Part shown: positions 58,620 to 64,000 of the stretch, in pieces | Numbering within the stretch: position 1 is the first letter of the stretch | Layout: each line of letters opens with the position of its first letter | Origin: Thereva unica | Lineage: Eukaryota; Arthropoda; Insecta; Diptera; Therevidae | NCBI GenBank assembly: GCA_949987705.1 | Contig: OX465281.1 | Location: 190,017,112 to 190,081,111 of the forward strand | DNA: 64,000 nucleotides | Direction: 5' to 3' | The notes under the pieces: generated by a model | Seen by the model: the letters and a program-made list of their open reading frames with translations, nothing else | What the model was told of the DNA's origin: nothing | Databases searched by the model: none | Translations under genes and position numbers: made by a program

Positions 58620-59165
58620 TGCTGTCACCAGGCTGCTAGTGTGGGAAGGGGTCAACCTCAACGTAATCGAGAAAAAGGACCTTCCCAAATGCAAGCGGAT
58701 CGCATTCTGGGCTCCTAACGATGTTAGGGAACCGGAACATGTGCTCTGCAGGTTGGAAATTCAGAACCAGCCAATTGAGGTGACCTCTTGGCAAGAGATG
58801 GGTAGGAAGGTGGACCAGAGTAGTCAAACTCTTGCCCTTAGCATTGACGAGAGGTCGCTCATGCAGCTTAAAGGGCAGGGCATGTCCCTAATTTACGGCT
58901 TCGGCCGAATTAGAGTCAAGGAGATTGGCTCAAAAAAGGAGCCTCCTGCTGGCTCACAGCAGCAGGAACAACCCCAGGGTACAGGTAGTACAGTGCCTAT
59001 TGACGTGGCTCTTGTACAGAAGCCATGGGTAAGTAACGGTGCTACACAGGGCTTGCGGGCAGCCGGCTACAGCATTGCATGCAGTGATGTGGACGGCGAC
59101 CCCCGGACTTGTGTAGTTTACAATAAAAACACCAACTGTTTTCCTCTCACAGATATATCCGGATG
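58620..59165 (+). pseudogene. LINE fragment: DUF4780-like ORF region fused to endonuclease start
   Basis: The frame reads VNLNVIEKKDLPKCKRIAFW and RLEIQNQPIEVTSWQEMGRK, a DUF4780-like domain seen in insect LINE proteins, then a Gln-rich linker and the first part of an AP endonuclease (LVQKPWVSNG, GYSIACSDVDGDPRTCVVYN, NTNCFPL). It is cut off after about 40 endonuclease residues. It may be the upstream half of the same LINE type whose RNase H lies at 40560-41240 (inference). Inserted in the 56669-59533 element. Confidence 0.65.
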
Positions 59166-59587
59166 CGTTTTCATCATTCGAACCATTTCTTCAAACTGAA
59201 CTCAGTTCGTTGTGCGTAAAGAATTTTATTTGTAAACTTATTTTGTTCATAATTGACAGGATAATTAAAAACATTTAAATTCATATTTTATAAGTCTCCA
59301 TTGAAAAAAACTACGCCGGAATTTTTTCTCTTCCGCAGTAAATTTGATGCGGATTTGTAATGAAAATTTTTGTATAGAGTGTGATTCACGAGCGGATTCT
59401 ACAATATAAATTTTTCACACTGCATTACCGTCATTTGGTTATTTTTCATTCGACGGATTCTATAATACGCCAAACGTCAAATCCGAATAAAATTCTTTCC
59501 GCGGACGATCCGGCGAGTTGTATAATCGGCATGTGGTTAATTTCCCGTTAAAAGTTAATGAATCTTAAGATCACCTAAAAGAGTAAG

Positions 59588-59860
59588 ATGTTGGCGCACT
59601 TTATGTGTCCGAAAATGCGTGAAAAAGGTCTGGCGAATAGATTTTCAAGAAGACCACGCACCTTGCCACATCACAGCCGCTATGATGAAGTTCATGCAGC
59701 GCAAGCTCCCGATACACGTTATGTCGAAAAAAGTGATTTGGAGTGGCATCCTCGTTCTCCAGATTTAACGGCACCAGACTTGGGGGTTATTTAAAAAGTA
59801 AAGTCTATGCCTGCAAGCCGAAGACCATTAAGGAATTCAAAGCTTGCATCTTCTTCTTCT
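59588..59860 (+). pseudogene. Mariner-type transposase C-terminal fragment
   Basis: Pieces in two frames read HPRSPDLTAPDLG and, shifted, GYLKSKVYACKPKTIKEFKA, the mariner C-terminus where 'SPDL.P.D' supplies a catalytic Asp. A frameshift lies near 59780. No TIR was recognised. It is cut by LINE sequence after 59860. Confidence 0.75.
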
Positions 59861-60545
59861 TTGATCCGTTAGCTGGCGGTCCAAGCGGGATGTCTCCGGA
59901 ACGTATACGATGCTGTCGGTACCGCTGGGTCTCGAGCTCTATTCACGATTTGTTTCTACTTTTGCTGTGTTTTGGCGAGGACTCGAGCTTCGGCAACTGA
60001 TAACCGTTGATTCTTTAGATCAGCCTCGATATTATCCAGGTTTTCTTCGGTGCCGATCGCTGGATTTTCCAGTCTGCGGGACGGTCTCGCCAGTTTACAT
60101 GACAAGCGGTTATCATCCATTCGGCAAACATGTCCAAACCACCGTAGTCGACGCTTTTGCATTTCTTCTTCGATCCGTGTCTGTTGATTGCATCTTTGTC
60201 GAACTGTCTCGTTTCGAAGGCGATCGCGGAGTTAGACACCGAGGATCTGCCTCAAGCATCGCATTTGGAAGACCTCGAGCTTCTTAACGTCCAGTTTGAG
60301 CAGTATCCACTTTTCAGATCCATAAAGAAAATTAGGAAGGATCAGCGTTCGGTAATGGCGGCTGCATTCGGTATCGTCATTTGCAGCACAGTAGACGCAA
60401 CTCATTCGTTCGGTATTGCTGTCAGGTGTTCGGAATCATCAATTTTCGGGCACTTTCGAGAATTCACCAGTGGTAGCTACCTTTTTGGTGACGGTACCAT
60501 ATTGGTAAGCTGATCAAGGTTAGTGTGGTTAGTTTTTACCGACTG
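59850..60545 (-). pseudogene. RTE/LOA-like LINE RT C-terminal piece, minus strand
   Basis: The minus frame 60162-59956 reads MQKRRLRWFGHVCRMDDNRL then SCKLARPSRR, the post-RT segment of such LINEs; shifted frames continue. A 75-base segment around 60380-60435 (GCAGTAGACGCAACTCATTC-type, with mismatches) recurs at 61508-61565, possibly a duplication flanking the inserted element. Confidence 0.7.
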
Positions 60546-60979
60546 GGGTGTTTTCAATGATGCAGGATGCTTTTGCAGACTTGCACGAAAGCAAATGACG
60601 TTGACTGACAGCTTAAGCAACATGCAAAAGCAAACAACATGCATCATTGAACATAACTCATTATATGTCAAAATTGTCAGCTGACATACGTGAAATTAGT
60701 GCTTCCACTACTTACGTATTGCGAGAAACTGAAAACAAAATGGCTAAAAGAAATTTAAAAACATTAATTGGAATTGTTGAGAACAAAATTCTAGTAGAAA
60801 AAGCGGATACGAGTAATGTCTCCCATTTCGTGCAGAGAAAAATGAAAACGAAATCATTATTGGTTAAATTAATAATGAAGAGAAAGAGTAAACGTAAATG
60901 TATGGCAGCACTGACGTGTCTTCTTCTTGAAAATTACAACTGCAAGTATTTGAAAAAGCTGGCAAAGTATGCAATCATT

Positions 60980-61383
60980 GGGCGCATCCAGCGCTCTCAG
61001 CGGAAAAGCCGCTTAGCTGAACAGCACAGCGTAAAAAGTAAGGGCATTTTCAATAATGCAGGTTGCGCGCGCAATTGACTTATTCAGCAATTGAGAGTGT
61101 GTAGCTGAAAAAGTCAATTGCGCACGCAACCTGCATTATTGAAAAGGCCCTAACTCAGCGATATGTGTCGGCTGGATGTGTAGCTAAGTTAAAATTTATT
61201 TTGACAGCTAAATTTTTTTTTCTATTTTAAATAACATCAATTCACTATCGCTGAGCTACTTAGCATAAAATTTTTACGCTGAGAAATTTGCCAGCCGCTG
61301 AGCTAAGCTGCTTAGTTCAGCTAGCCATCCAACGAGCTCAGCACTTAGCCGCTACTCAGCCGCTGAGTGCGCTGGATGCGCCC
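60980..61383. mobile_element. MITE with GGGCGCATCCAGCGC ends, duplication ATT
   Basis: The ends GGGCGCATCCAGCGCTCTCA and the inverted partner GAGTGCGCTGGATGCGCCC are flanked by ATT (60977-60979 and 61384-61386). The interior is full of GCTGAG/CTCAGC motifs. PIF/Harbinger-like by its 3-bp duplication (inference). Confidence 0.82.
61042..61150. mobile_element. 109-bp palindromic MITE, duplication TAA
   Basis: Two arms of about 45 bp (GGGCATTTTCAATAATGCAG, then GTTGCGCGCGCAATTGACTT) are nearly perfect inverted copies around a spacer of about 20 bp. TAA flanks both sides (61039-61041 and 61151-61153). It is nested in the ATT-flanked MITE. Confidence 0.88.
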
Positions 61384-61489
61384 ATTTGCTTTTAAGTTTG
61401 AATCATTGAACACTGTGCTTTTGCAAGTTTCTTCATTGAACAACATGCAAAAGCAAATATGCCGCAAGTTTGAATCATTGAAAACGCCC

Positions 61490-61899
61490 GAACACGGTCT
61501 CATTTGCAGGGCAGTAGACGCAACTCATTCGTTCGGTATTGCAGTCATATGTTCGGAATCGTCAAATTTGCAGTGCTTGCTTGTAAAACTAGTGACTTCT
61601 GCAAACTGTGGCACTTTTCGAAAATGTCAATGACTGGCTTTTGATTTGAATCAAGTGTTCTAAGAAAATTTTGACGATTGCGTCAAGTGTTCGAAAACCT
61701 TTGATAAATCAAAAATTTGATTATAATCTGTGCTACAAAGCAGTCTCTTCAAAGCAACTGCAAATGATTTCGGCATATAAATTGTCATGGCAATCTTTGT
61801 ATCGTCGCAGGACTTTTACATTATTGATGTGCTTGCAAATTGTTGACATTTTCGAAAAGTACCCTGTATCAATCAATTTTGCAACCGACGGAGTTGATT
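61490..61899. other. Continuation of LINE-derived sequence, no supported gene
   Basis: Begins with the copy of the 60380-60435 segment. The rest is unclassified. Confidence 0.35.
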
Positions 61900-63000
61900 G
61901 ACGGTCATTTGACGATACCGAATGCAGCCAATATTTGTTCGTTGCCATATACACCACTTGAGCGAGGCGAGTGCTGCTGTTGCCTGGCTGATGCGGCTGT
62001 GAACGTTGGCCGTCGATGCTACTTTCGTTTCCTCAATCAATGATTCCAAATATTTGAACATCGGAACCTGTTCGATTTGGGTTCTATCGAGGTGAACACT
62101 GGCCCTCGATCCGTCCGATGTGAGCACTTTGGTCTTTTCCGTATTGATTTGGGTAATGCGGGAAATGTCGTATAAGATGCCCGTTGCTTCGACATACGTG
62201 TCGGCGAAGACAGATCTATCGTCGGGGAACATTATGTCGCTTAAGAAGTTGTTGTCGTCGTATCGAACTCAGAGGCGTCCATCGAATGCTTCACGCATAA
62301 TAGCGTCGAACACGGCGTTGAAGAAAAGTGGCGAAGCGACGCCTCCCTGTCGGACGCCCGTTTGAATCGGGAACTCCTTTGATAAGTCGCTTCGAATACG
62401 AACGCTGCTGGTTGAGCTATCGTACGATGCTCAGGAGATTCTCAATGGCACGTGTTCGGTTTCCAAGACTCTTCACAAGCTGTTCTAATCGATGCAATTG
62501 AAAGCGGATTTGAAATTGATGAAAACGACGAGAGTTCATTTGCAGCAACGAATTCTTTTCAACATTAGCTGACGAAGTGCGAATATTTGATCACTGCATC
62601 CTCGATGTGGTCTAAATTCCGCTTGTTCTTTCGAGCTCGTTTGCTCTCGATGTTTCTGTAGCTTCGATTGTATGATTTTCGTGAATACTTTGCCGATGAT
62701 CGAAAGAAGGCTAATACCGCGATAATTCTTGCATTACCGGACTGGACTGTCGCCTTTCTTCAAGATTGGCACAACGATCGCTTTCTTCCACGCCGAAGGG
62801 ACACGATCCAAATGCTATATGTGTGTATATCCCGGCGCTTTTCCATTTTTCAGCGACTTTATTGCCGTCTTCACCTTTCGGTTCGGTATCGAGAAACTGA
62901 TTCGCCGGCTGTTCGATAATTGGCTGTTCGATGCTGACCTGGCGGATCGTGGTTGTGCAGCTGGTGGAAGAATTATCTCCACCGCTGGTCTGAGTTAGCA
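61873..63000 (-). pseudogene. RTE/LOA-like LINE reverse transcriptase, minus strand
   Basis: Minus-strand blocks in order: TIEATETS-region with RT motif 2 (about 62700-62640), GVRQGGVASPLFFNAVFDAI (62360-62300), and then MFPDDRSVFADTYVEATGIL, where the YADD-like box reads FPDD, followed by FKYLESLIEETKVAST and AALASLKWCIWQ, ending near 61873. Frameshifts separate the blocks. It probably belongs with 59850-60300, separated by the nested inverted-repeat element. Confidence 0.72.
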
Positions 63001-63009
63001 GGGTTTCAA

Positions 63010-63090
63010 AGGCATTGAAAGGTGGATAACCTGGCTGAATAGGGCTCTAACATTGCATTCATCGGTTCAAAACAGGCTCTTGAGACACTA
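63010..63090 (+). pseudogene. Short LINE RNase H fragment, relative of 40800-40860
   Basis: GTGGATAACCTGGCTGAATA and CTAACATTGCATTCATCGG match the 40800-40855 block (GCGGATGCCCTAGC..GCTCTGATATTGCATTCATCGG) with changes and an in-frame stop. Confidence 0.55.
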
Positions 63091-63414
63091 TTTATCACTC
63101 TCATTTTTATTATCTTTGCTATACGATAAAGGAAGATATCGATGTTAGGAGAAAAACTTCACTTTGTGTCTACCAGCTGACGAGATCACCCACCTAAAAG
63201 AATTTCTTTGGGAGCAGCTGATAAGATGACCGACATCATCAGACGCATTACTATCTATTATTTTAATAATATCATCAATATCGAAAACGTGTTAAACTGA
63301 AATACGACTAAAAGTCTCAATAAATAAGGAAAAGGAGTATTTTTCATTAGTTTAGTGCAAAACCTTTGGATTCACCATCCCCCATACATCCCACAAAACA
63401 GACACCTACCTTCT
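63091..63414. other. No supported gene
   Basis: AT-rich, nothing recognisable. Confidence 0.4.
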
Positions 63415-63530
63415 CTTTTTCTTTAACGGCTCTACAACCGAGATCCGGTGATGGCCTCGCGCAACTGTTCTCTCCACCGGTCCCGATTCTGAGCCCATGT
63501 TATCCAGTTTGGCATCGCTAAACTCTGAGC
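63415..63530 (-). pseudogene. RTE-like LINE 3' stub (copy 2)
   Basis: Matches 47375-47470: ACGGCTCTACAACCG, CAACTGTTCTCTCCA and GGTCCCGATTCTGAGCC are shared. Cut by the following MITE. Confidence 0.6.
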
Positions 63531-63537
63531 GTCCTGG

Positions 63538-64000
63538 AGCGCGTTCAAAAAACTTACAATGGTTAACCATGCTTAACTATGGTAAACTTTTGTCGTTCAA
63601 AAACTCCGTGGTTAAATACAACATAACCACGAGCATAACTTTTTGGCCTTCAAAAACTCCCGTGGTTAACCATGGTGTAGTTAAATTTTAACCATGCTCG
63701 GGAGCATGGTTAGCGATAGTTAAGAAGAAGAAGAATAAAAACAATTTTTTGACATTTGTTTTAATGTTAATAATGAACAAATCAAAGTGGGATTTGTGCG
63801 ATTATTTTAAATAAATAATTATTGGAAATAATTGAGGCAAATAGTCGACACTATTTTATGGAAAAAAATTTTAATTTTTCTTTACCACGTAGTTAACCAC
63901 GGTGCGTTCAAAAACCTTTATGGTTAAACATAAACTTTCATGGTTAAGTGAAGTGATGTAGCATAACCACAGCTTACCTCGTGGTTTACTATAGTAAGGT
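63538..64000. mobile_element. Second copy of the GAGCGCGTTC MITE, truncated by window end
   Basis: Begins GAGCGCGTTCAAAAAACTTA after CTG and follows the reverse complement of 21986-22460 along its length (AACTCCGTGGTTAA, CATGCTCGGGAGCATGGTTA and CAAATCAAAGTGGGATTTGT blocks). The final few bases fall beyond 64000. Confidence 0.85.

Larger units (their letters stand above)
56669..59533. mobile_element. Inverted-repeat element with CATGCCGATTATACAAC ends, duplication TGGTT
   Basis: The left end CATGCCGATTATACAACTCG (56669) and the inverted right end at 59533 are flanked by TGGTT (56664-56668 and 59534-59538). A third copy of the end, with a TIR of about 150 bases matching the left arm, stops at 58342, so the structure is composite: two elements or an internal duplication. 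The interior holds a nested TIR element (56811-57785), a MITE (58068-58562) and a LINE fragment (58620-59165). Superfamily unknown. Confidence 0.55.
60546..61489. mobile_element. Inverted-repeat element with GGGTGTTTTCAATGAT ends
   Basis: The left GGGTGTTTTCAATGATGCA and reversed right GGGCGTTTTCAATGATTCA ends pair. A 143-codon frame at 60647-61078 is basic and Lys-rich with no recognised domain. The element contains two further MITEs nested in series. Confidence 0.6.

Overview
The window looks like part of a fly genome: AT-rich, intron-bearing, and packed with transposable elements (TEs). The only host gene I can support is a cytochrome P450 of the CYP28 type, a family known from flies, read on the + strand from 4315 to 29125. 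Its eight exons join in frame into a 505-residue protein with every P450 signature motif. Exons 1-5 lie within 1.2 kb and exons 6-8 within 0.7 kb, but between them is a 22.9 kb intron (5545-28444) made almost entirely of TEs, several inserted inside one another. I cannot name the species; a TE-rich higher fly (Brachycera) is the best inference.

Layout. 1-2.6 kb: a Ty3/gypsy-type LTR retrotransposon remnant cut by the window edge. 2.6-3.3 kb: LINE 3' ends. 4.3-5.5 kb: P450 exons 1-5. 5.5-28.4 kb (intron 5): a degenerate DNA transposon with CCCAGCAG ends sitting in a repeat whose empty site is also in the window; a minus-strand gypsy element split by a structurally complete hAT transposon; two P-like elements inserted back to back, leaving three copies of one 8-bp target; inside the first of them a 2.4 kb hAT-type foldback that carries a MITE; and a LINE interrupted by an LTR element whose LTR carries a TTAA-flanked MITE. 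28.4-29.1 kb: P450 exons 6-8. 30.3-35.3 kb: a 5 kb inverted-repeat element holding two tandem arrays (about 127 bp with a 539-bp higher-order period, and 121 bp).

35.7-38.5 kb: a nearly complete RTE-like LINE. 39.9-41.2 kb: BEL/Pao integrase and LINE RNase H fragments. 41.8-45.6 kb: a P-superfamily transposon with a frameshifted transposase, probably related to the source that moved the two P-like elements in the intron. 47.8-50.5 kb: a long CR1/Jockey-type LINE. 51.4-53.8 kb: a second hAT with perfect 8-bp target duplications. 53.8-54.6 kb: a TA-flanked MITE. 56.2-64 kb: a mosaic of inverted-repeat elements, LINE pieces (DUF4780-like/endonuclease, reverse transcriptase), a mariner fragment and nested 3-bp-duplication MITEs.

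How it works together: apart from the P450 there is no pathway or operon. The window is a record of successive insertions, and target duplications and paired copies let the order be read in several places. No rRNA, functional tRNA or CRISPR array was seen. All family names rest on motif recognition by eye; nothing was searched.
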